A stretch of DNA of 22,184 bases from the NCBI GenBank assembly GCA_049287505.1, contig JBAQFY010000081.1, positions 1 through 22,184 of the forward strand, written 5' to 3'. Each line of letters starts with the position of its first letter. Position 1 is the first letter of the stretch. Below are positions 1 through 6,563 of this stretch, piece after piece. A program made the position numbers and the translations under genes. The DNA comes from NIOZ-UU13 sp049287505 (lineage in GTDB: Bacteria; Planctomycetota; Phycisphaerae; Sedimentisphaerales; Anaerobacaceae). A model generated the notes under the pieces. The model was not told where the DNA came from. It worked only from the letters and a program-made list of their open reading frames with translations, and did not search any database.

Positions 1-58
1 GGCTTGTTATGAGTTCTTTCGTCTTGTGTCTTGATTTCTGTATCTTGAGTCCTCGGCA
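1..58. repeat. Degenerate word-like repeat upstream of carB
   Basis: The stretch is made of variations on TCTTG(A/T)GTC. The 13-mer GTCTTGTGTCTTG at 21-33 is the exact reverse complement of CAAGACACAAGAC at 1674-1686 inside carB. No gene was recognised in bases 1-235. The stretch is probably a dispersed repeat; any function is unknown. Confidence 0.55.
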
Positions 59-179
59 AATTGCACTTGCAGATTTTGGCCTTGGTCGGTATAGTATTGC
101 TGATTCCTTTATGTACAATATCGCTAAATAGGGAATTGGTACGGATATATTTTGCGGTATTGGTGCCGCAGGCAGGCAG

Positions 180-199
180 CTTGGCTCGGCCAAGCCGAG
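180..199. repeat. Overlapping palindromes in the carB leader
   Basis: Two mutually exclusive stems overlap here: CTTGG/CCAAG (180-184 with 190-194) and CTCGGC/GCCGAG (185-190 with 194-199). The palindrome lies 36 bases before the chosen carB start. It lies inside the upstream in-frame extension, which argues that the extension is not protein-coding. It could act in the 5' UTR of the mRNA or simply be a dispersed repeat. Confidence 0.5.
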
Positions 200-235
200 A
201 CAGGCCTGGAAGTGCAGGCTACACGGGAAAACGTA

Positions 236-3200
236 ATGCCAAAAGATAAATCGATAAAAAAGATATTGCTCATCGGTTCCGGCCCGATTGTCATAGGCCA
301 GGCTTGTGAATTTGATTATTCCGGCTCCCAGGCCTGCAAAGTTCTCAAAAAAGAAGGCTTCAAGGTAGTCCTTATCAACAGCAATCCCGCCACGATAATG
401 ACCGACCCCGAGATGGCCGACAGGACATACATCGAGCCTATCACGCCTGAGATTGTCGCCAAGATAATTGCAAGAGAAAAACCTGACTCGCTCCTGCCAA
501 CCTTAGGTGGGCAGACCGGCCTGAACACCGCCGTCGCATTGGCCGAGGGCGGCGTATTAAAAAAGTATAATGTCCGGCTGTTAGGGGCGAATCTAAGAAC
601 AATCAAAAAGGCCGAGGAAAGAGACCGCTTCAAAAAGACAATGACCGAGTGCGGCCTTGAAGTGCCGAAAAGCGGTTACGCCCATTCCTGGGACGAGGCG
701 AAAAAGATTATCGAATATGTCGGCTACCCCGCCATTATCCGTCCTTCATACACCTTAGGCGGTACGGGCGGCAACGTTGCATATAACGCTGAGGAGTATG
801 ACGAATTCATCCACTGGGGTCTGAACCTGAGCCCGAAAAGTCAGGTCCTTATCGAGGAGTCCGTCGTTGGTTGGAAGGAATATGAGCTTGAGGTAATGAG
901 GGACAAAAAGGACAACGTCGTTATTGTCTGCTCCATCGAGAATCTCGACCCTATGGGCATTCACACGGGCGACAGCATTACGGTCGCCCCCGCCCAGACG
1001 CTCACCGATAAAGAATATCAGATAATGCGCGACGCGGCGATTAAAATCATAAGGGCCATCGGCGTGGAGACCGGCGGCTCGAACATACAATTTGCCGTCA
1101 ATCCCGAAAACGGCAAGCTTTATGTAATTGAGATGAACCCGCGGGTTTCGCGAAGCTCGGCACTTGCCTCAAAGGCGACCGGCTTTCCCATCGCCAAGAT
1201 TGCGTCGCTTCTGGCCGTTGGATATACCCTCGATGAGATTCCGAACGACATTACCAAAAAGACGCCTGCCTGTTTTGAGCCGACCATAGATTATTGTGTT
1301 GTGAAGTGGCCGCGATTTACGTTTGAAAAATTCCCTCAGACAAATCCTGAGCTGTCAGTGCAGATGAAATCGGTCGGCGAAGCAATGGCCATCGGCAGAA
1401 CTTTCAAGGAGTCATTCCAAAAGGCCATCAGGTCCCTCGAAATAGACCGCTATTCGCTCGATAGCCGGCATATCGACGGCTCGCTTTCCGTGCACGAGCT
1501 AAAGAAAAAACTCAGAACCAACTGCTGGGACAAAATCTGGTACATTGCCGAGGCCCTGCGCAGAAAACTATCGGTTGATGAAATCTTTGCCCTTACAAAG
1601 ATAGACCCCTGGTTCATCAACAACATAAAGGATATTGTCAAACTCGAAGAAAAGTTAAAAAAGACTCAAGACCCAAGACACAAGACACAAGATAAGCCTA
1701 ACCACTCTGGGGTCTTGGGTCTGGAGTCTGGGGTCTTGAAAAAGGCCAAGCAGTACGGTTTTAGCGACAAATACATTGCATCGGTATTGGGCACGACGGA
1801 ACAGAAGCTGCGCAAAGACCGCCAGGCTCTCGGCATAAATGCCGTGTACAAAATCGTTGACACCTGCGGCGCCGAATTCGAAGCGGCCACTCCTTATCTT
1901 TATTCGACTTTTGAGTCCGAGTGCGAGGCGAACCCTACCGACAAAAGAAAAGTCATTATCCTCGGCGGCGGCCCCAACCGTATAGGCCAGGGTATTGAGT
2001 TTGATTACTGCTGCGTTCACGCTGCGTTCGCATTGAGGGAAATCGGCATTGAATCGATAATGGTAAACTGCAATCCCGAAACAGTCAGTACCGATTACGA
2101 CACCTCGGACAGGCTTTACTTTGAGCCGCTTACGTTTGAAGATGTTATGTCCGTTGTCGAAAAGGAAAAACCCGACGGCGTGATTGTTCAGTTCGGCGGC
2201 CAGACCCCGTTGAAATTAGCGGTGCCGCTGGAAAAGGCCGGTGTGAAAATAATAGGCACTTCACCAGACAGCATCGACCGCGCCGAGGACCGCAAACGCT
2301 TCAACAAACTGGTTAAGAAGCTAAAACTTCGCCAGCCTTCCAGCGGCACGGCAACAACATACGCCCAGACGCTCAAAATAGCAGATAAGTTAGGTTATCC
2401 GCTGCTGATAAGACCCAGCTTCGTCCTGGGGGGAAGGGCGATGCACATTGTTTATGACCGGCAGGAATTAAAGGCCTGTGTTGAGGAAGCGATTGAAGTT
2501 TCGGGCGAGCATCCTATCTTGATTGACAAATTTCTCGATGATGCTACTGAGCTGGACGTCGATGCCGTCAGCGACGGCAAAATGGTCGTAATCGGCGGAA
2601 TAATGGAGCATATCGAAGAGGCCGGTGTCCACTCCGGTGACAGCGCCTGCTCACTGCCGCCGGTCTCGATAAGCAAAAAGGTCCTGGCGGAGATTAAAAG
2701 ACAGGCAAAGCTCCTTGCGCTGGAATTAAAAGTCAAAGGCCTTATAAATATTCAATTCGCTGTCAAGGACAATCAGGTCTATATACTTGAGGTCAATCCT
2801 CGGGCCTCACGCACCATTCCGTTTGTGAGCAAATCCATCGGCGTGCCTCTGGCAAAGCTCGCGGCGAAAATAATGACGGGGATGACCCTGGATGAATTGA
2901 ATTTTACCAAACAGGTCGAGCGCAGCCACTTTTGCGTTAAAGAAGCGGTGTTCCCGTTTCTGAAATTCCCCGGCATAGATACTCTCCTCGGCCCGGAAAT
3001 GCTTTCGACAGGCGAAGTGATGGGTATTTCCGACGATTTTGGCATCGCATTTGCAAAATCGCAGATTGCAGCCGGAAATTCTCTGCCGACCTCCGGCAAT
3101 GTCCTTTTAAGTGTTAAAGACAGCGACAAACCCAGGGCGGTCGAGGTTGCACGCAAGCTGCATTCTATGGGCTTTAAGATTATCGCCACAAAAGGCACCT

Positions 3201-3499
3201 GTATTGAATTTATCAGGAATAACATTCCTTCACAGTTTGTATTGAAGATGACCGAAGGTCGGCCCAACATAGTGGATTCAATAATCAATCGTGAGATAGA
3301 CTTAATTATAAATACAACACTCGGTAAACAAACGATAAGGAATTCATTTTCGATAAGAAGAAGTGCCCTCGACAGGCAAATTCCATACGTAACGACAATA
3401 AGAGGCGCTATGGCAGTGGCAAAGGCCATCGAGGCACTAAAACAAAGAAAAGTAGGCGTCAAGCCGATTCAGTTGTACTATCGACAAAAAGGAAACTAA
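236..3499 (+). CDS. carB: Carbamoyl phosphate synthase large subunit
   Basis: CarB makes carbamoyl phosphate from bicarbonate, two ATP and ammonia channelled from CarA, for arginine and pyrimidine synthesis in the cytosol. The 1087 residues show the duplicated ATP-grasp layout. The first half begins with GSGPIVIGQACEFDYSGSQA (14-33) and carries EMNPRVSRSSALASK (299-313). The second half begins with LGGGPNRIGQGIEFDYC (576-592) and carries the matching EVNPRASRT. An MGS-like allosteric domain ends the protein. The frame is open from an ATG at 152, but the ATG at 236 gives the family N-terminus (MPKDKSIKKILLIGSGP); the extra 28 residues would come from a repeat. The family is about 1073 residues in E. 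coli. The excess lies around residues 476-499, a lysine-rich stretch encoded by a palindromic repeat (1663-1728) in the oligomerisation-domain linker. carA follows after 3 bases. Confidence 0.96.
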   Translation: MPKDKSIKKILLIGSGPIVIGQACEFDYSGSQACKVLKKEGFKVVLINSNPATIMTDPEMADRTYIEPITPEIVAKIIAREKPDSLLPTLGGQTGLNTAVALAEGGVLKKYNVRLLGANLRTIKKAEERDRFKKTMTECGLEVPKSGYAHSWDEAKKIIEYVGYPAIIRPSYTLGGTGGNVAYNAEEYDEFIHWGLNLSPKSQVLIEESVVGWKEYELEVMRDKKDNVVIVCSIENLDPMGIHTGDSITVAPAQTLTDKEYQIMRDAAIKIIRAIGVETGGSNIQFAVNPENGKLYVIEMNPRVSRSSALASKATGFPIAKIASLLAVGYTLDEIPNDITKKTPACFEPTIDYCVVKWPRFTFEKFPQTNPELSVQMKSVGEAMAIGRTFKESFQKAIRSLEIDRYSLDSRHIDGSLSVHELKKKLRTNCWDKIWYIAEALRRKLSVDEIFALTKIDPWFINNIKDIVKLEEKLKKTQDPRHKTQDKPNHSGVLGLESGVLKKAKQYGFSDKYIASVLGTTEQKLRKDRQALGINAVYKIVDTCGAEFEAATPYLYSTFESECEANPTDKRKVIILGGGPNRIGQGIEFDYCCVHAAFALREIGIESIMVNCNPETVSTDYDTSDRLYFEPLTFEDVMSVVEKEKPDGVIVQFGGQTPLKLAVPLEKAGVKIIGTSPDSIDRAEDRKRFNKLVKKLKLRQPSSGTATTYAQTLKIADKLGYPLLIRPSFVLGGRAMHIVYDRQELKACVEEAIEVSGEHPILIDKFLDDATELDVDAVSDGKMVVIGGIMEHIEEAGVHSGDSACSLPPVSISKKVLAEIKRQAKLLALELKVKGLINIQFAVKDNQVYILEVNPRASRTIPFVSKSIGVPLAKLAAKIMTGMTLDELNFTKQVERSHFCVKEAVFPFLKFPGIDTLLGPEMLSTGEVMGISDDFGIAFAKSQIAAGNSLPTSGNVLLSVKDSDKPRAVEVARKLHSMGFKIIATKGTCIEFIRNNIPSQFVLKMTEGRPNIVDSIINREIDLIINTTLGKQTIRNSFSIRRSALDRQIPYVTTIRGAMAVAKAIEALKQRKVGVKPIQLYYRQKGN
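1663..1728. repeat. In-frame palindromic repeat inside carB
   Basis: The arms GACTCAAGACCCAAGAC (1663-1679) and GTCTTGGGTCTGGAGTC (1712-1728) pair at 16 of 17 positions around a 32-base loop. CAAGAC/GTCTTG words recur in and beside the arms. The element reads through in frame as about 24 low-complexity residues, and compared with E. coli CarB the segment is about 14 residues longer. The same words, in inverse orientation, occur at 1-58. It is probably an inserted dispersed repeat tolerated in a surface linker. Confidence 0.7.
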
Positions 3500-3502
3500 C
3501 CC

Positions 3503-4618
3503 GTGAAAGCGATTTTGTTACTGGAAGACGGAACCGTTTTTGAAGGCACATCTTTTGGCGCCAAAGGCCAAAAGTGCGGAGAGGTTGTCTTCAATACCAG
3601 CATGACCGGCTACCAGGAGATACTGACCGACCCATCCTACCATGAGCAGATAATTACGATGACGTATCCTCTGATTGGTAACTACGGAACGAACAAAGCC
3701 GATTGGGAATCGAGGAAGATTTTCGCCGGCGGTTTAATCGTTAAGGAAAACTGCGATTATCCGAGCAGCTGGCGAAATACACAATCGCTCGGCGATTACC
3801 TCAAAGCCAATAACGTTGTCGGCCTTGAAGGTATTGATACCAGGGCGCTCGTAAAACATATCCGAATCGCCGGGGCGATGAAAGGCATTATTTCTTCGAC
3901 CGAATTTAACATCGCAAATCTGAAGAAAAAACTGGAGAAGTATCCCGGCCTTGTGGGAAGGGACATAGTCAAAAACGTAACCGTCAAAAAACCTTATAGC
4001 TGGGATAAAGGCGTAATTGACGTGTTGAACAATCAGGAAATAAAATCCCCCAAAAAATACAGGGTTGCGGCTTTTGATTATGGTATTAAGCAAAATATCC
4101 TTCGACTGCTCTGTTCGCACGGCTGTGATGTCTATGTTGTGCCGGCAGATACATCGGCCAAAGAGGTCTTGGCACGAAACCCTGACGGGGTCTTTTTAAG
4201 CAACGGCCCCGGCGACCCGGCACCTGTAAGCTATGCCATCCAGACCGTCGCTGAGCTTCTCGGCAAAGTACCAGTCTTCGGGATTTGTCTTGGTCATCAG
4301 ATTCTCGCACTTGCTCTTGGCGCCAGAACATACAAGCTCAAGTTCGGACACCGAGGGGCGAATCATCCCGTTAAAAACCTCAAAACAGGAAAAATCGAAA
4401 TAACCTGCCAGAACCACGGCTTCTGCGTCGATATGGACTCGCTGAACAACAAAGCCGTTGAGCTGACACACCTGAATCTCAATGACAATACGGTTGAGGG
4501 GATTGCCTGCAAAAAAAAGGCCGCTTTTTCCGTCCAGTATCACCCCGAAGCCTCACCCGGCCCTCACGATTCGAATTATCTGTTCGAAGATTTTACAAAG
4601 TTGATGGACAAATTCTGA
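3503..4618 (+). CDS. carA: Carbamoyl phosphate synthase small (glutaminase) subunit
   Basis: CarA hydrolyses glutamine and feeds ammonia to CarB. The 371 residues (E. coli 382) start with the CPSase small-chain N-terminal domain (EGTSFGA, GEVVFNTSMTGYQEILTDPSY). They end with a class I glutamine amidotransferase domain from about residue 186. The catalytic nucleophile is Cys262 in FGICLGHQ, and His347 and Glu349 in QYHPEA complete the triad. FLSNGPGDP (231-239) is the oxyanion region. The start is GTG, with AAAGGA at 3488-3493 as a ribosome binding site about nine bases upstream. It follows carB by three bases, so the two are surely co-transcribed. The order carB-carA is the reverse of the common carA-carB. 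Confidence 0.95.
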   Translation: MKAILLLEDGTVFEGTSFGAKGQKCGEVVFNTSMTGYQEILTDPSYHEQIITMTYPLIGNYGTNKADWESRKIFAGGLIVKENCDYPSSWRNTQSLGDYLKANNVVGLEGIDTRALVKHIRIAGAMKGIISSTEFNIANLKKKLEKYPGLVGRDIVKNVTVKKPYSWDKGVIDVLNNQEIKSPKKYRVAAFDYGIKQNILRLLCSHGCDVYVVPADTSAKEVLARNPDGVFLSNGPGDPAPVSYAIQTVAELLGKVPVFGICLGHQILALALGARTYKLKFGHRGANHPVKNLKTGKIEITCQNHGFCVDMDSLNNKAVELTHLNLNDNTVEGIACKKKAAFSVQYHPEASPGPHDSNYLFEDFTKLMDKF

Positions 4619-4681
4619 TATCCTTAAAATTCCACATTTCTAAAACAGAGCCGGGAGCGTAAGCGACCGTCCATAAAAGCC

Positions 4682-4703
4682 GTAGGGTGGGGCTTGCCCC
4701 ACC
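4682..4703 (+). repeat. REP-like hairpin, GTAG-led (copy A)
   Basis: GTAG (4682-4685) is followed by a perfect 8-bp stem, GGTGGGGC (4686-4693) and GCCCCACC (4696-4703), with a TT loop. A GTAG tetranucleotide next to a palindrome is the known signature of REP sequences mobilised by RAYT transposases. The first eight bases, GTAGGGTG, are shared with the hairpins around the transposase at 20903. Confidence 0.65.
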
Positions 4704-4803
4704 AATTCTTCATTCTTCATTATAAATTCTTTCTGTCATTTCGAGCGTAAACTCCCTTATTGCTTTCACAGTATATGTTTAGCCTTTGTTGATTTCTTGG
4801 TGG

Positions 4804-4822
4804 CACGGCCATCTTGGCCGTG
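4804..4822. repeat. CACGGCC/GGCCGTG hairpin
   Basis: A perfect 7-bp stem (4804-4810 with 4816-4822) encloses the loop ATCTT and is followed by TTTT. It could be a dispersed palindrome or a weak terminator. Confidence 0.5.
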
Positions 4823-4838
4823 TTTTCATTCCACAGCC

Positions 4839-4901
4839 GTAGGGTGGGGCTTTCGTCCTTCGCAGTCCCGATTTTCTCGGGACGGAGAATGGATGCCCAC
4901 C
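4839..4901 (+). repeat. REP-like hairpin with a nested palindrome (copy B)
   Basis: GTAG plus GGTGGGGC (4839-4850) and GCCCACC (4895-4901), followed by AATTCTT as in copy A, match copy A. Here the TT loop is replaced by about 44 bases (4851-4894). That insert is itself palindromic: GTCCCGA (4865-4871) pairs with TCGGGAC (4877-4883), and the flanks TCC-TTC and GAGAA-TGGA extend the pairing. It is probably one palindromic element inserted in the loop of another. Confidence 0.6.
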
Positions 4902-5019
4902 AATTCTTCTAATGTTGAGAGTGAAATTAATTGAAACACCGGCTTGAAATATGTATGATGTGTTAAGTTGATTAAGGATATCCAGAGATATTATAAGTAT
5001 AGTTAGGGAGAAAAGTTTA

Positions 5020-5278
5020 ATGCCGACTATTTTATTGGTAAGGGGCTGGAGATTTTTCTTTTACTCAAATGAAAAAAATGAACCTATTCATATTCATTGT
5101 CGAAAAGCGGAAAAAGAATGTTAATATTGGCTTGATACCAAGAACTTTGCTCTCCAAGAAGCATACAGTTATAGTATGAATAATAAGGATAAAACGAGAG
5201 GTAAAGAAAATCATTTTTGAATACTTTGAGTTTATCGAACAAGAATGGATCAAGCTCCAAAAAGAGGTGAAGGGATGA
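5020..5278 (+). pseudogene. Decayed DUF4160-family gene
   Basis: The frame opens with an ATG preceded by AGGGAG (5004-5009) and reads MPTILLVRGWRFFFYS...EPIHIHCRKAEKEC. This is the typical N-terminus of the small DUF4160 family (R-x-x-FYS, HIH). A TAA at 5122-5124 interrupts it where a lysine codon (AAA) would restore the family reading K-Y-W-L. After it the frame continues to about 5191, where a run of four A appears to carry one extra base. The next frame then gives REVKKIIFEYFEFIEQEW and ends at TGA 5276-5278, overlapping the DUF2442 start as ATGA. One nonsense change plus one frameshift therefore inactivate a gene otherwise complete at about 85 residues. The function of the family is not established. 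It commonly sits next to DUF2442 genes, and a toxin-antitoxin-like role has been suspected. The region is AT-richer than its flanks, which suggests transfer. Confidence 0.75.
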
Positions 5279-5538
5279 ATAAATATCATGAGGTTGAAAA
5301 AGTTGGTTTTGAAAAAGAGAAGCTGATTTTAAGAGTTGACGGTAAAGAATATATGTTTTCATTGGCCGATATTTCCCAAAAACTTGCTGATGCGCAAATT
5401 GCGGAGAGAGAAAAATATGAGATATCACCCTCAGGATATGGTATCCATTGGCCCTTGATAGACGAGGACTTATCGATTGATGCTTTGATAGGTGTCAAAC
5501 ATAAGCGAATTCAAACGAAAGAATCTATTTCAGCATGA
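5275..5538 (+). CDS. DUF2442 domain protein, partner of the broken DUF4160 gene
   Basis: This small soluble protein of 87 residues belongs to the DUF2442 family. It is recognised by the short beta-rich start (HEVEKVGFEKEKLILRVDG), a central helix, and the C-terminal signature YEISPSGYGIHWPLIDEDLS. The ATG at 5275 is chosen because it overlaps the stop of the DUF4160 frame (ATGA) and has GAGGTGAAGG just upstream. An in-frame ATG at 5245 would add ten residues lying inside the partner gene. DUF2442 and DUF4160 genes are often adjacent and mobile. Here only DUF2442 looks intact. The molecular role is unknown. The base composition differs from the carAB and recO neighbours, and recO converges from the other side. 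Confidence 0.8.
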   Translation: MNKYHEVEKVGFEKEKLILRVDGKEYMFSLADISQKLADAQIAEREKYEISPSGYGIHWPLIDEDLSIDALIGVKHKRIQTKESISA

Positions 5539-5666
5539 GAAAATAGATAAGCTGTATTATTGGAAAGACAATTCAGAACTCAAAAGCTAAGCCCACTCAG
5601 GCCGGATGGCAGTCCCAGTCAATTGATTCCGTCAGACGACGCCGGTTCTTCGATATTGATGATTGA

Positions 5667-6461
5667 TTATTTAAGGACATATTTTGCCATTTTTGGTTTG
5701 CGGCCGAGAAGCTCGGTGAAGTGATGAACTAAAACCGCCTCAATTTCAATCAGCGTCTTTTCCTGCGATTCGGCAATCAATTTCAGATTGCTCAGACAAT
5801 TCGCGGCCGTTTTGGTCAGCCTGACCTTGTCCGGGAAACTCGATTCGCAATCTCTGCAAATCAAGCCATTGGCCGAGCTGCTGAAGTAAGTTTGAGGCCA
5901 GTCAGTATGAAAATCGTTTTTACTTGCCTCCGCGTCTCTCGACGCGAGTCGAGGTAGCTGGCAGTTGGCGCAGGCATTCAGGACCGGCCTTAAGCCGACC
6001 TCTTTGAGCAGAGCCAACTGGAACAATATCAACAGCGCTAACGTCTCGGATTTGTTCTTGGCCTCCTGGGCATTTTGTAAGAACTGCAAGAAGTCATCGA
6101 AAAGCCTTGGGTGGGGGTCGTAATCGTGGGTCAGATTATTGAGAAGCTCGGCGGCAAAAAGGCAGGAATTTAAGGCAGGCAGGTTTTTGCTCAGATTGGT
6201 AAAACCCGCACCGCCATAGGCGGATTCGAATTCGGTTAAAGTGGCGAGCTTTTCTTTGTTTGAATCGGAGAAAACAATTTTACCATACGAGAATATTTCG
6301 ATAGGGCCGTCGAATGCCGATTTGGGCCGTTTTGAGCCTTTGGCGATGGCGCTGATTTTGCCCGCGGCTCTGGCAAAAAATGTTACTATCTGGGACGTCT
6401 CGGAATAATCAACAGCGCGTATGCAAATAGCAATGTCCTTTGTCAACACTGACTTTAACAC
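5667..6461 (-). CDS. recO: DNA repair protein RecO
   Basis: RecO works with RecR to load RecA on SSB-coated single-stranded DNA in gap repair. The protein has an N-terminal OB fold (LTKDIAICIRAVDYSETSQI, about 6-80), a helical core, and a C4 zinc site at Cys164-x2-Cys167 and Cys202-x2-Cys205. The GTG at 6461 gives 264 residues. A second GTG at 6449 would start MLTKDIAI, closer to the usual RecO N-terminus, so the true start may be there. Neither start has a good ribosome binding site, and both lie in one unit of a 17-bp direct repeat. The loop between the two CxxC pairs is 34 residues, longer than usual, and part of it (about 170-179) is encoded by a palindrome at 5927-5954. The gene is last in the minus-strand cluster, as recO is in the phoH-ybeY-era-recO order of Firmicutes. 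Confidence 0.92.
   Translation of the reverse strand: MLKSVLTKDIAICIRAVDYSETSQIVTFFARAAGKISAIAKGSKRPKSAFDGPIEIFSYGKIVFSDSNKEKLATLTEFESAYGGAGFTNLSKNLPALNSCLFAAELLNNLTHDYDPHPRLFDDFLQFLQNAQEAKNKSETLALLILFQLALLKEVGLRPVLNACANCQLPRLASRDAEASKNDFHTDWPQTYFSSSANGLICRDCESSFPDKVRLTKTAANCLSNLKLIAESQEKTLIEIEAVLVHHFTELLGRKPKMAKYVLK
5927..5954. repeat. Palindrome inside recO
   Basis: The stem CGCGTC (5931-5936) with GACGCG (5941-5946) around TCTC is extended by CCTC (5927-5930) and GAGG (5951-5954), with AGTC bulged. It encodes part of the loop between the two zinc-binding CxxC pairs of RecO, about residues LASRDAEAS. It reads through in frame. Confidence 0.55.
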
Positions 6462-6483
6462 CGATTAACACTGACTTTAACAC
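6445..6483. repeat. 17-bp direct repeat at the recO start
   Basis: AACACTGACTTTAACAC occurs at 6445-6461 and 6467-6483, 22 bases apart. On the minus strand each unit begins with GTG. The inner unit supplies both candidate recO start codons, 6461 and 6449. The duplication probably altered the recO leader. Confidence 0.6.
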
Positions 6484-6486
6484 TAA

Positions 6487-6507
6487 CCCCCACCGCAAGG
6501 GTGGGGG
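6487..6507 (-). repeat. GC-rich hairpin between corC and recO
   Basis: CCCCCACC (6487-6494) pairs perfectly with GGTGGGGG (6500-6507) around a GCAAG loop. No T-run follows in either direction, so it is not a classical terminator. It resembles the CCCCACAC-GTAA-GTGTGGGG hairpin at 7906 and may belong to the same repeat family. Confidence 0.55.
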
Positions 6508-6515
6508 CTAAACAA

Positions 6516-6563
6516 CTAATTCTCTAATTTACTAATTTACTAATTCACTAATTCACTAATCTT
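6516..6563. repeat. Six tandem copies of an 8-bp unit
   Basis: The units are CTAATTCT, CTAATTTA, CTAATTTA, CTAATTCA, CTAATTCA and CTAATCTT, each directly after the last. The sixth copy overlaps the end of the CorC gene and supplies its TAG stop (6556-6558 on the complementary strand). An 8-bp unit changes the reading frame, so copy number can vary only because the array is past the stop. Confidence 0.75.

Larger units (their letters stand above)
4619..5019. other. Repeat-filled spacer between carA and the DUF4160 remnant
   Basis: No gene was recognised. The spacer holds two GTAG-led REP-like hairpins (4682-4703 and 4839-4901) and a CACGGCC/GGCCGTG hairpin (4804-4822). The last 100 bases before 5020 become AT-rich. 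No clear rho-independent terminator with a T-run follows carA; the GC-rich hairpin at 4682 may serve in that role. Confidence 0.5.

Noticed and set aside
152..235. N-terminal extension of CarB from the ATG at 152
   Set aside because: The extra 28 residues are encoded by a palindromic repeat and have no family counterpart; the ATG at 236 gives the normal N-terminus.
61..249. Small protein gene upstream of carB
   Set aside because: The frame has a hydrophobic start but then runs into the palindrome and the carB start; no ribosome binding site or family match.
2779..3462. Long open frame on the minus strand opposite carB
   Set aside because: It is antisense to the conserved carB 3' half and shows no family features.
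5020..5278. DUF4160 made whole by programmed readthrough and frameshifting
   Set aside because: Two separate lesions without a recognisable slippery site or readthrough context are more simply explained as decay.
5539..5666. A tRNA or small gene between the DUF2442 gene and recO
   Set aside because: GCCGGTTCTTCGA recalls a T-arm, but no acceptor stem or cloverleaf fits; a short open stretch has no start codon.
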